This document shows positions 44,148-50,604 of a stretch of DNA of 50,604 nucleotides, piece after piece. This DNA comes from Rhodobacterales bacterium 56_14_T64. Its GTDB lineage: Bacteria; Pseudomonadota; Alphaproteobacteria; Rhodobacterales; Rhodobacteraceae. The first letter of the stretch is position 1. Every line of letters starts with the position of its first letter. Made by a program: the position numbers and the translations under genes. Location: NCBI GenBank assembly GCA_002162795.1, contig MAAY01000077.1, positions 13,956 through 64,559 of the forward strand, given 5' to 3'. The notes below the pieces were generated by a model that was given only the letters and a program-made list of their open reading frames with translations, was not told the origin of the DNA and did no database searches.

Positions 44148-44161
44148 TGCAGTATAATGCA
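44148..44161 (+). promoter_or_regulatory. Candidate BoxR operator upstream of boxC
   Basis: TGCA-GTATAA-TGCA (44148-44161), again the TGCA-N6-TGCA spacing seen before the ligase gene. Further TGCA sites are at 44222, 44253 and 44263 in the same 217-base leader; the boxC start is at 44294. Confidence 0.6.
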
Positions 44162-44293
44162 TATATTGAGCTGAAATCTGCCTATTCAGTAGCGAGGTAT
44201 GCGTGAAAGTCGGCATTATTGTGCATATTGCGCTTTACGTGCGGCTGTTCACTGCAGTAGGCTGCATCTCACGGCAGACTCAGGAGTGCGACG

Positions 44294-45955
44294 ATGACCC
44301 AGGTGATTGACTTTCAGACCGACCCCTCGAAATACCGTCATTGGCGGGTCGAGTATGACGGCGAGATCGCCAATCTGTTCATGGATGTAGACGAGACGGG
44401 CGGGTTGTTCCCGGGGTATGAGCTAAAGCTGAACTCCTATGATCTGGGTGTCGACATCGAGCTGGCAGACGTGGTGCAGCGGATGCGGTTTGAGCACCCC
44501 GAGGTCAAAGTGGTGGTGATGCAATCCGGCAAGGACAAGGTGTTCTGTGCCGGCGCCAATATTCGCATGCTGGGCGGTGCCAGCCATGCGCATAAAGTTA
44601 ATTTCTGTAAATTCACCAATGAAACACGCAACACGTTTGAGGCCGCGGAGGCCGATTCTGGCCAGATGTATATGGCCGCGATCAAAGGCGCTTGCGCTGG
44701 CGGTGGCTACGAGTTGGCGCTGGCTTGCAATCATATCATGCTGACCAATGACAGCGCCTCTTCGGTTGCGCTGCCCGAAGTGCCCTTGCTGGCAGTGTTG
44801 CCGGGCACAGGTGGACTGACGCGGGTGACCGATAAGCGCAAAGTGCGGCGCGATCTGGCTGATGTGTTCTGCTCGGTCGAAGAAGGGGTCAAAGGTCAGC
44901 GTGCGGTGGATTGGAAGCTGGTCGACGAGGTGGTCGCCAATTCCAAGTTCGACGCCACGGTGAAAGAACGCGCAGCAGAGTTTGCTGCTGCCGGCTCCAA
45001 ACCTTCGGGATTGACTGGTATCGAAATGACGCCTCTGGACCGCAGTTTTGGCGCGGATGGCTCTGTAACCTATTCCACCGTCGAGGTCTCATTTGATCGT
45101 AAGAACGGCCGCGCCAATGTTACCTTGAACGGGCCGAAAGAGGATGCACCGGCTGACATGGCAGCGCTGCAAGCGCAGGGAGCACAGGCCTATATGCTGC
45201 GGCTGGCGCGGGAATTAGACGACGCTCTGTTGCATCTGCGGCTGAACGAACGCGAGATGGGCCTGGTGGTGTTCCGCACCCAAGGTGACGCCGATACCTT
45301 GCTGGCGCACGAGGAATTGCTGCTATCCAATAGTGATCACTGGCTGGCCAATGAGATTCTGAAATACTGGAAGCGAGTGCTGAAACGGGTCGACATGACC
45401 TCGCGCTCGCTGGTGGCTCTGGTCGAACATGGTTCTTGTTTCGCCGGGGTTCTGGCTGAACTGCTGTGGTCAGTGGACCGCAGCTATATGATGCTGGAGG
45501 AATTTGAGGGCGACAATCGCCCGCTGGCGGCGATCACCGTGAGCGAGGGAAATTTTGGTCGCTACCCAATGGGCAATGACTTAACCCGGCTACAAACTCG
45601 GTTTCTGGGTGATCCGGACGATGTTGATGCATTGAAGGAGAAGATGGGCGAGGTACTGGAAGCTGAGACGGCCGAAGATCTTGGTCTAGTTACCTTTGCC
45701 TTTGATGACATCGATTGGGACGACGAGGTGCGGATCTTCATGGAAGAGCGCGCCAGTTTCTCGCCGGATGCGATGACTGGCATGGAGGCAAACCTGCGCT
45801 TTGCTGGCCCCGAAACGATGGAAACGCGGATCTTTGGCCGCCTGACGGCCTGGCAAAACTGGATCTTTCAACGTCCAAACGCTGTCGGGCCAGAGGGCGC
45901 GTTGCAGCGTTATGGCAGCGGTAAACGCGGCGACTACAATATGGAACGCGTCTGA
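44294..45955 (+). CDS. boxC: 2,3-epoxybenzoyl-CoA dihydrolase BoxC
   Basis: Hydrolyses 2,3-epoxybenzoyl-CoA with two waters, cleaving the ring and releasing formate plus 3,4-dehydroadipyl-CoA semialdehyde. The 553-residue product is of the typical BoxC length and consists of two crotonase-like halves: the N-half with KVVVMQSGKDKVFCAGANIRMLGG and the AIKGACAGGGYELALACNHIMLTN oxyanion region, ALPEVPLLAVLPGTGGLTRVTDKRKVRRDLADVFCSVEEG; the C-half with the LVALVEHGSCFAGVLAELLWSVDRSYM stretch. The AGGAG site (44282-44286) is 7 bases before the ATG. Followed by an 82-base junction with a large inverted repeat and then boxB. Confidence 0.96.
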   Translation: MTQVIDFQTDPSKYRHWRVEYDGEIANLFMDVDETGGLFPGYELKLNSYDLGVDIELADVVQRMRFEHPEVKVVVMQSGKDKVFCAGANIRMLGGASHAHKVNFCKFTNETRNTFEAAEADSGQMYMAAIKGACAGGGYELALACNHIMLTNDSASSVALPEVPLLAVLPGTGGLTRVTDKRKVRRDLADVFCSVEEGVKGQRAVDWKLVDEVVANSKFDATVKERAAEFAAAGSKPSGLTGIEMTPLDRSFGADGSVTYSTVEVSFDRKNGRANVTLNGPKEDAPADMAALQAQGAQAYMLRLARELDDALLHLRLNEREMGLVVFRTQGDADTLLAHEELLLSNSDHWLANEILKYWKRVLKRVDMTSRSLVALVEHGSCFAGVLAELLWSVDRSYMMLEEFEGDNRPLAAITVSEGNFGRYPMGNDLTRLQTRFLGDPDDVDALKEKMGEVLEAETAEDLGLVTFAFDDIDWDDEVRIFMEERASFSPDAMTGMEANLRFAGPETMETRIFGRLTAWQNWIFQRPNAVGPEGALQRYGSGKRGDYNMERV

Positions 45956-45962
45956 TAAGCAA

Positions 45963-46020
45963 CGGTGCGTGCAAGCACGCACCCTACAACCAACCGTAGG
46001 GTGCGTGCTTGCACGCACCG
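45963..46020. repeat. Perfect 25-bp inverted repeat with palindromic arms between boxC and boxB
   Basis: Arms at 45963-45987 and 45996-46020 are exact reverse complements with an 8-base loop (AACCAACC). Each arm is itself a near palindrome: GGTGCGTGC-AA-GCACGCACC then CTAC. The first base of the left arm starts 7 bases past the boxC stop, and the right arm ends 17 bases before boxB. No T tract follows, so it is not a normal terminator; it looks like a REP/MITE-type palindromic insertion or an mRNA-stabilising hairpin. Confidence 0.9.
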
Positions 46021-46037
46021 CCCCGTAGGAGAAAACC

Positions 46038-47489
46038 ATGCTCGATCTGATTAATGTCAGCTATGATACTCAAATCCCAAATAACGTTGGCCTGAGCAGC
46101 GACAAAAAGGTGCTGAAGGCGCTAGAAAAATGGCACCCCGGTTATATTAATTGGTGGAATGATCTGATCCCGCAGCAGTTCCAGCAAAGCATGATTTATC
46201 TGCGCACCGCAGTCTCGGTGGATCCCAAAGGCTGGGCCAAGTTCGACTATGTCAAGATGCCTGAATATCGCTGGGGCGTGCTGCTGGCGCCGCAGGTTGA
46301 GGGTCGGACTATCCCTTGTGGTGAGCATTACGGCGAACTGGCCTGGCAGGAGGTTCCCGGCGAATACCGAAATATGCTGAAGCGGATGATTGTGATCCAG
46401 GGCGATACCGAGCCGGGATCGGTCGAGCAGCAACGCTTTTTGGGTCTGACCGCGCCGTCGCTCTATGACCTGCGCAACCTGTTTCAGGTCAATGTTGAAG
46501 AGGGCCGCCATCTCTGGGCGATGGTCTATCTGCTGCAGAAATACTTTGGCCGTGATGGCCGTGAAGAAGCCAACGACATGTTGGTGCGCTCGTCAGGATC
46601 CGAGGAAGCGCCGCGGATGCTGGGGGCGTTCAACGAAGAAACCCCGGATTGGCTGTCTTTCTTCATGTTCACTTATTTCACCGACCGTGACGGAAAAATG
46701 CAGCTGGAAAGCCTGGCGCAGTCCGGTTTTGATCCACTTAGCCGCACTTGCCGGTTCATGCTGACTGAAGAAGCACACCATATGTTTGTGGGTGAAACCG
46801 GAGTGGGCCGCACCATTCAGGCGACCTGTGAGGCAATGAAAAAGGCCGGGATTACCAACCCCTATGACATCGACAAAATTCGCGATCTGGGTGTCATCGA
46901 CCTGCCCACCATCCAGAAGAAGCTAAACCTGCACTACACCTTGTCGCTGGACCTGTTTGGCCAGGAAGTATCGACCAACGCCGCCAACGCCTTTAACTCG
47001 GGTATCAAGGGCCGGTTCATGGAGCAACGGATCAAGGATGACCACAAGCTGACCAACGACAGCTACATCGTGCGCTCGATCAAAGAGGGCCGGATTGTCG
47101 CCGAAGAGGTTCCGGCACTGACAGCAATCAACATGCGGCTGCGGGATGACTATGTGAAAGACGCCGCCGGCGGGGTGGGGCGCTGGAACAAGTTGATCGC
47201 CAAGCAGGGGGTTGAGTTCGAAATGAACATCCCGCACGAGGGCTTTCATCGCAAAATCGGTGTCTTCGCTGCGGTCAACATCAGCCCTGATGGCGATATC
47301 ATTCCCAAAGAAGAGTGGGAGGCCAAGGTTGAGGACTGGCTGCCAAGCAAGGCGGATGGCGACTTCATCCAATCGCTGATGAAGCCTTGTATGGAGCCGG
47401 GCAAATTTGCCAGCTGGATTGCGCCACCCAAAGTGGGGATTGATAACAAACCGGGTGACTTTGAATACGTGCAATTGCACATGGCCTAA
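46038..47489 (+). CDS. boxB: Benzoyl-CoA 2,3-epoxidase subunit BoxB
   Basis: Diiron oxygenase that adds one oxygen of O2 to benzoyl-CoA to form 2,3-epoxybenzoyl-CoA. The 483-residue product shows two carboxylate/His motifs expected for a diiron site: EEGRH (Glu154, Glu155, His158) and TEEAHHMF (Glu244, Glu245, His247/248), with QFQQSMIYLRTAVSVDPKGWAKFDYVKMPEYRWGVLLAPQ upstream and YVKDAAGGVGRWNKLI downstream, all typical of BoxB. GTAGGAGA leads the ATG by about 6 bases. Electrons come from BoxA; the 58-residue ORF and boxA follow. Confidence 0.96.
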   Translation: MLDLINVSYDTQIPNNVGLSSDKKVLKALEKWHPGYINWWNDLIPQQFQQSMIYLRTAVSVDPKGWAKFDYVKMPEYRWGVLLAPQVEGRTIPCGEHYGELAWQEVPGEYRNMLKRMIVIQGDTEPGSVEQQRFLGLTAPSLYDLRNLFQVNVEEGRHLWAMVYLLQKYFGRDGREEANDMLVRSSGSEEAPRMLGAFNEETPDWLSFFMFTYFTDRDGKMQLESLAQSGFDPLSRTCRFMLTEEAHHMFVGETGVGRTIQATCEAMKKAGITNPYDIDKIRDLGVIDLPTIQKKLNLHYTLSLDLFGQEVSTNAANAFNSGIKGRFMEQRIKDDHKLTNDSYIVRSIKEGRIVAEEVPALTAINMRLRDDYVKDAAGGVGRWNKLIAKQGVEFEMNIPHEGFHRKIGVFAAVNISPDGDIIPKEEWEAKVEDWLPSKADGDFIQSLMKPCMEPGKFASWIAPPKVGIDNKPGDFEYVQLHMA

Positions 47490-47500
47490 GGCGCCCTTTC

Positions 47501-47526
47501 CCCCGGCGCTGTACTAGGTGCCGGGG
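47501..47526 (+). promoter_or_regulatory. Stem-loop after boxB
   Basis: A 9-bp stem CCCCGGCGC / GTGCCGGGG (47501-47509 with 47518-47526, one G-T pair) with an 8-base loop lies 11 bases past the boxB stop and 25 bases before the small cysteine ORF. It is followed by TTCG only, so it may attenuate or stabilise rather than fully terminate. Confidence 0.6.
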
Positions 47527-47551
47527 TTCGTTTCCTACCGGAGAACTTGTC

Positions 47552-47728
47552 ATGAAAATCAGCCACGACCGGGCGAGCACGCCCCACATGGACCATCTGT
47601 CGCTTCAGATTGGCAGCTTGCAGGGCCCCTGCATTGGCTGCAGTGGTTGCACAGGGTTATGCAACGCCTTGATTGATGCGCTGACGCTGCCTGACATCAT
47701 TCTGAACAAGACCGCCAAATCCCAATGA
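47552..47728 (+). CDS. 58-residue ORF with a C-x2-C-x2-C-x3-C motif, coupled to boxA
   Basis: A short gene not recognised as any named family. It starts with ATG 47552 (GGAGA 8 bases ahead) and ends with TGA at 47726-47728, so the ATG of boxA (47725) overlaps it by four bases. The 58 residues begin MKISHDRAST and contain GPCIGCSGCTGLC (Cys27, 30, 33, 37), the cysteine spacing of [4Fe-4S] ferredoxins, but the fourth Cys is followed by Asn rather than Pro. The start site, overlap and cysteine pattern suggest a real peptide, perhaps an electron-transfer, maturation or metal-binding partner of BoxA/BoxB. No function should be assigned from this alone. Confidence 0.7.
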   Translation: MKISHDRASTPHMDHLSLQIGSLQGPCIGCSGCTGLCNALIDALTLPDIILNKTAKSQ

Positions 47729-48918
47729 CTCATGCCCTGAAACAACATCTGATTGACCCGGAAATCTGTATCCGTTGCTATACCTGCGAGACGGCCTGCA
47801 CGGCCGAGGCGATTGAGCATGATGGTGTTAATGTCGTGGTGAATGCTTCCAAGTGCAATTTCTGTATGGACTGTATCCCGGTCTGTCCCACGGGCTCGAT
47901 CGACGAATGGCGGGTGGTGACAAATCCCTACTCGGTTGACGAACAGTTTGAATGGGAAGAACTGCCAGAACAAGCCGAAATTGTCGGCGGCGACGAGCCG
48001 GAAAGTGGCCTGGAGGCCTTGGACGACGCCATGGTGGCGCTACTGGCCGAGGCGCATGCCGGGGCGGGTGGTAAAGCCAAACCTCCGGCAAGTGCAGCCA
48101 AACCCACGATCAATATGTATACCCTGGGCAACCCTGCCACGGCGCGGGTGCAAGGCAATTACCGACTGACCGAACAGAGCAGCGACGCCGATGTCCGTCA
48201 CATTATCCTCGATCTTGCCGGGCTGCCATTTCCGGTGTTAGAAGGTCAGAGCATCGGGATCATTCCGCCGGGCACTGATGCCGCCGGCAAGCCACATCTG
48301 CCGCGACTGTATTCGGTATCCAGCCCGCGTGACGGCGAACGTCCCGGCTATCTGAACATTTCGCTGACCATCAAGCGCGAGCCACAGGGGATCTGCTCGA
48401 ATTACGTTTGCGATCTGACATCTGGCGATGAAGTGCAACTGACAGGGCCGTTTGGGTCGACCTTCCTGATGCCCAGCGATCCGCAGGCGGATCTGATGAT
48501 GATCTGCACCGGTACAGGATCAGCGCCTTTTCGTGGCTTTACCATGCGGCGTCAGCGGGTCTCGCCACTGGACAAGGACCGCATGACACTGGTGTTTGGA
48601 GCGCGTCGACCTGATGAGCTTCCCTATTTTGGCCCGTTGAAAAAGATCCCCGACAGTTTTATGGCCAAGCATTTTGCCTTTTCCCGTCAAGAAGATGCGC
48701 CAAAGCGATATGTTCAGGACCGGCTGCGCGAAGAGTCTGCGCGGGTGGCAGAGCTGCTGCAGAACCCAAATGGGCATATCTACATCTGCGGGTTAAAGGC
48801 GATGGAGCAGGGGGTCGAAGAGGCTCTGAAGGACATCGCCCGTGGTATCGATTTGAACTGGTCCGATCTCAGGGATAGGATGCGCGAAGACGGCAGATAC
48901 CACGTGGAAACCTACTGA
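47725..48918 (+). CDS. boxA: Benzoyl-CoA 2,3-epoxidase reductase subunit BoxA
   Basis: NADPH-dependent reductase that feeds electrons to BoxB. The 397-residue product has two ferredoxin-like cluster motifs (Cys15, 18, 21, 25 in CIRCYTCETACTAEAIEHDG, and Cys44, 47, 50, 54 in CNFCMDCIPVCPTGSID), a linker (about residues 85-135), and a ferredoxin-NADP reductase module: RLYSVSSPRD (flavin-binding RxYS), GICSNYVCDLTSGDEVQLTGPFG, MMICTGTGSAPFRGF and HIYICGLKAMEQGV. In the first cluster the fourth Cys is followed by Thr where Pro is usual. Starts inside the TGA of the small ORF (ATGA); the thioesterase gene begins at the base after its stop. Confidence 0.96.
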   Translation: MTHALKQHLIDPEICIRCYTCETACTAEAIEHDGVNVVVNASKCNFCMDCIPVCPTGSIDEWRVVTNPYSVDEQFEWEELPEQAEIVGGDEPESGLEALDDAMVALLAEAHAGAGGKAKPPASAAKPTINMYTLGNPATARVQGNYRLTEQSSDADVRHIILDLAGLPFPVLEGQSIGIIPPGTDAAGKPHLPRLYSVSSPRDGERPGYLNISLTIKREPQGICSNYVCDLTSGDEVQLTGPFGSTFLMPSDPQADLMMICTGTGSAPFRGFTMRRQRVSPLDKDRMTLVFGARRPDELPYFGPLKKIPDSFMAKHFAFSRQEDAPKRYVQDRLREESARVAELLQNPNGHIYICGLKAMEQGVEEALKDIARGIDLNWSDLRDRMREDGRYHVETY

Positions 48919-49365
48919 ATGACGATACAAGAACCGGCGGCTGTGCCTGCAAATTTCACTCATCAAATTCGTGTCGGTTGGGGCGATTGCGACCCGGCAA
49001 GGATTGCTTACACAGGTCGGCTGCCATGGTTCGCACTAGAGGCAATAGATGCTTGGTGGGAACATAATCTGGGTGGTGACGGCTGGTTCCAGATGGAGCT
49101 GGATCGCGGAACCGGTACGCCTTTTGTTCACATGAGTATTGATTTCCGCTCCCCGGTAACACCGCGCCACCGATTGATCTGTGAAGTTTGGCCGTGCAAA
49201 CTGGGTTCCAGTTCCATCGCCTTTCGTGTCAATGCGCGTCAGGATGGGCAGTTGTGTTTCGAGGGGAAGTTCGTCTGCGTTTTCATTGCGCCTGAAACAT
49301 TCACGTCCAAACCTGCACCGCAGGATATCCGTGACATCGTTACGCCGCTGATCCGACCAGAATAG
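48919..49365 (+). CDS. Acyl-CoA thioesterase (4-hydroxybenzoyl-CoA thioesterase type)
   Basis: Hotdog-fold thioesterase, likely a housekeeping step that frees CoA from benzoyl-CoA or a dead-end aromatic CoA ester. The 148-residue product shows HQIRVGWGDCDPARIAYTGRLPWFALEAIDAWWE (GDCDPAxIxYxxxxxxW, where the Asp is catalytic in 4-hydroxybenzoyl-CoA thioesterases), PFVHMSIDFRSPVTPRHRL and KLGSSSIAFRVNA. It begins at the base right after the boxA stop, with no separate ribosome site, so translation is coupled. Thioesterases occur in other box clusters, from general knowledge. Confidence 0.9.
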   Translation: MTIQEPAAVPANFTHQIRVGWGDCDPARIAYTGRLPWFALEAIDAWWEHNLGGDGWFQMELDRGTGTPFVHMSIDFRSPVTPRHRLICEVWPCKLGSSSIAFRVNARQDGQLCFEGKFVCVFIAPETFTSKPAPQDIRDIVTPLIRPE

Positions 49366-49384
49366 CGCGGTATTCGCAAAATAA

Positions 49385-49451
49385 TGCAAGTTATGTGTGC
49401 AGACGCAGGAAACTGTTTGAACGCATCGCGTTGTCGCACTAATTTCATGCA
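49385..49451 (+). promoter_or_regulatory. TGCA sites upstream of boxR
   Basis: TGCA occurs at 49385, 49398 and 49448 in the 110-base gap before boxR. The spacings (9 and 46 bases) do not give the exact TGCA-N6-TGCA seen before bclA and boxC, so this is a weaker, possibly autoregulatory, candidate. Confidence 0.35.
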
Positions 49452-49475
49452 ATATGTATCACATCCGGCATCCCT

Positions 49476-50393
49476 ATGAGTGAGATCACCAACTTTCGCG
49501 GCGAAACCAGCACGGTTCCGGACGGCAATCATATCGACACTTCGGTGGCGAAACTGATTGCGCGCGTGGGCGAGCGGGTCAGGCGTGCGCGTGAACGCAA
49601 GGGCATCTCTCGGCGTATCTTGTCGGAACGTTCGGGGGTGTCGACAAGATACTTGGCCCAGCTTGAAAGCGGCGAAGGCAATATCTCGATAGGATTGTTG
49701 CAAAGGGTGGCCATCGCGCTGGATCATCGCATCGAATGGTTGACCGGCGAAGAGGACCCCTGGACGTCCGACGCGTTACGCGTAGGTGATTTGTATCGTA
49801 GCTCAAGTGCAGAAACTCAGCAGAAAGTGCGGAACCTGCTGGCGCCCGAGCCAGAGGCAAGTCTGCGCGCTGGGCGTATTTGTCTGATCGGTTTGCGCGG
49901 GGCTGGAAAATCCACTTTAGGCGCATTGGCTGGGCAAAAACTGGGCCTGCCTTTTGTTGAATTGAACTCGGAGATCGAGGCCCAAAGTGGTATGCCAGTG
50001 GACGAGGTCATGGCCCTGTATGGGCAAGAGGGTTACCGCAAACTGGAGGCCCAGGCGATCTCGCGCATGACGGCCACTCATGACAGCCTGATCCTGGCCG
50101 CTGCTGGTGGGGTGGTAGCAGAGCCGGAAACCTACACCAATTTGCGAGCCAATTTTCACACCATCTGGATCAAGGCCAGCCCGGATGAGCATATGTCACG
50201 GGTCCGTGCACAGGGGGATGACAGGCCGATGGCCGGCAATCCCGAAGCGATGGAACAATTGCGATCCATCCTAACCAGCCGCGAAGCGCTGTATGGTAAG
50301 GCACTGGCGCAACTGGACACATCGGGGCAGGGGGTTGAGGAGACACTTGCCGACCTTGTTACCCTGATTCAGGATCACGGGTTTTTGGATTAA
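49476..50393 (+). CDS. boxR: BoxR: benzoate-pathway regulator (XRE domain plus shikimate-kinase-like domain)
   Basis: Transcription factor of the BzdR/BoxR subfamily that represses box genes until benzoyl-CoA binds. The 305-residue product has an N-terminal helix-turn-helix of the XRE type (about residues 25-85: LIARVGERVRRARERKGISRRILSERSGVSTRYLAQLESGEGNISIGLLQRVAIAL) and a C-terminal shikimate-kinase-like domain from residue about 130 with Walker A GLRGAGKST (residues 139-147), LGLPFVELNSEIEAQSGMPVDEVMALYGQEGYRKLEAQAI and ILAAAGGVVAEPETY. This fusion is the hallmark of the family. The ATG 49476 lacks an obvious ribosome site. It follows the thioesterase by 110 bases, which contain TGCA sites. 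Confidence 0.95.
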   Translation: MSEITNFRGETSTVPDGNHIDTSVAKLIARVGERVRRARERKGISRRILSERSGVSTRYLAQLESGEGNISIGLLQRVAIALDHRIEWLTGEEDPWTSDALRVGDLYRSSSAETQQKVRNLLAPEPEASLRAGRICLIGLRGAGKSTLGALAGQKLGLPFVELNSEIEAQSGMPVDEVMALYGQEGYRKLEAQAISRMTATHDSLILAAAGGVVAEPETYTNLRANFHTIWIKASPDEHMSRVRAQGDDRPMAGNPEAMEQLRSILTSREALYGKALAQLDTSGQGVEETLADLVTLIQDHGFLD

Positions 50394-50416
50394 ATTTACC
50401 TTGGTGGTCGATCACT

Positions 50417-50434
50417 GGAAAATTCGAATTTTCC
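50417..50434. other. Perfect 18-bp palindrome between convergent genes
   Basis: GGAAAATTCGAATTTTCC is a perfect palindrome with no loop, 24 bases past the boxR stop and just before the stop of the opposite-strand gene. It could act as a weak bidirectional terminator or be a protein-binding site; there is no flanking T tract. Confidence 0.6.
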
Positions 50435-50444
50435 GGCTATTTTC

Positions 50445-50604
50445 TCAGATCGCTTCGCGCAGCCAGTTATCGGCAAAGACGACTTGTGACAGGCCTGCAA
50501 ATCGGGCAACGCGTTGCAGTTCGCTTTCCAATTTGTGGATGCGGGCGTCTGACCATTTGACACCACGCTCTGGCCAAAGAGCGGTGACCTGTAACAGATC
50601 GGCA
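50445..50604 (-). CDS. Unidentified protein, C-terminal part only
   Basis: The minus-strand frame is open from the window end to a TGA (complement of 50445-50447), giving the last 52 or so residues, which include TALWPERGVKWSDARI, then ESELQRVARFAGLSQVVFAD and end NWLREAI. The pattern of a tryptophan/proline turn followed by an amphipathic helix resembles the tail of winged-helix YcaQ-type (HTH_42) proteins, but this is only an impression from 50 residues. The gene is convergent with boxR. Confidence 0.4.
   Translation of the reverse strand, partial: ADLLQVTALWPERGVKWSDARIHKLESELQRVARFAGLSQVVFADNWLREAI

Noticed and set aside
45963-46020. Reading the boxC-boxB inverted repeat as a Rho-independent terminator
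   Set aside because: No T tract on either side and a downstream gene of the same pathway 17 bases on; a repeat or stabilising hairpin fits better.
1-50604. CRISPR arrays, rRNA, IS elements or prophage genes
   Set aside because: No regularly spaced direct repeats, no transposase or integrase-like frames and no rRNA stretches were seen; only one tRNA.

Overview
The window looks like a chromosomal segment of a marine alphaproteobacterium of the Rhodobacteraceae (Roseobacter group). Support for this is the fbcFBC-type cytochrome bc1 operon with an alphaproteobacterial Rieske protein, the PetP/PetR regulator pair known from Rhodobacter capsulatus, an FMN riboswitch in front of a RibH2-type lumazine synthase, TRAP and Opp uptake systems, and the aerobic benzoyl-CoA (box) pathway. 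Genus and species cannot be fixed from the sequence alone. Gene density is high and no gene-free stretch exceeds 300 bases.

Layout. 0-1.7 kb (minus): cut-off EamA exporter, LysE exporter, HU-like DNA-binding protein with terminator. 1.8-5.1 kb (minus): AMP nucleosidase and adenine deaminase, overlapping by 4 bases (purine salvage). 5.3-8.1 kb (plus): an unusual phosphotransferase/glycosyltransferase-like fusion and an SDR-type protein. 8.2-12.2 kb (minus): histone-deacetylase-like amidohydrolase, xseB, ispA, dxs (isoprenoid precursors). 12.3-14.4 kb (minus): petP, petR and a secreted delta-type carbonic anhydrase. 14.5-18.9 kb: ilvE, a DMT transporter, a divergent CDF transporter/MerR pair with a readable MerR-type operator, and aroC. 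19-22.3 kb (plus): TPP riboswitch and thiBPQ. 22.4-23.7 kb (minus): FMN riboswitch, ribH and a second LysE exporter. 23.8-28 kb (plus): PaiB-like protein, GST, petABC. 28.2-30.3 kb (minus): mtaB and dapF. 30.5-37.1 kb (plus): tRNA-Lys, a ProC-like reductase and an Opp peptide ABC transporter with a fused ATPase. 37.3-41.5 kb (plus): FAH-family hydrolase and a TRAP transporter.

41.6-50.4 kb (plus) is a nearly complete aerobic benzoate module: benzoate-CoA ligase, alpha/beta hydrolase, boxC, boxB, a previously easy-to-miss 58-residue cysteine-motif ORF, boxA, a thioesterase and the regulator boxR. The ligase makes benzoyl-CoA, BoxA passes electrons to the diiron epoxidase BoxB, and BoxC opens the ring of the epoxide; BoxD and the later beta-oxidation steps are not in the window. 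TGCA-N6-TGCA repeats sit in front of both the ligase and boxC, which suits BoxR control. The upstream TRAP system is a candidate importer for the substrate (inference).

The best candidates for something undescribed are the 58-residue C-x2-C-x2-C-x3-C ORF translationally coupled to boxA, the kinase/glycosyltransferase-like fusion at 5.3-7.2 kb, and two sizeable inverted-repeat elements (boxC-boxB junction; petC-mtaB junction).
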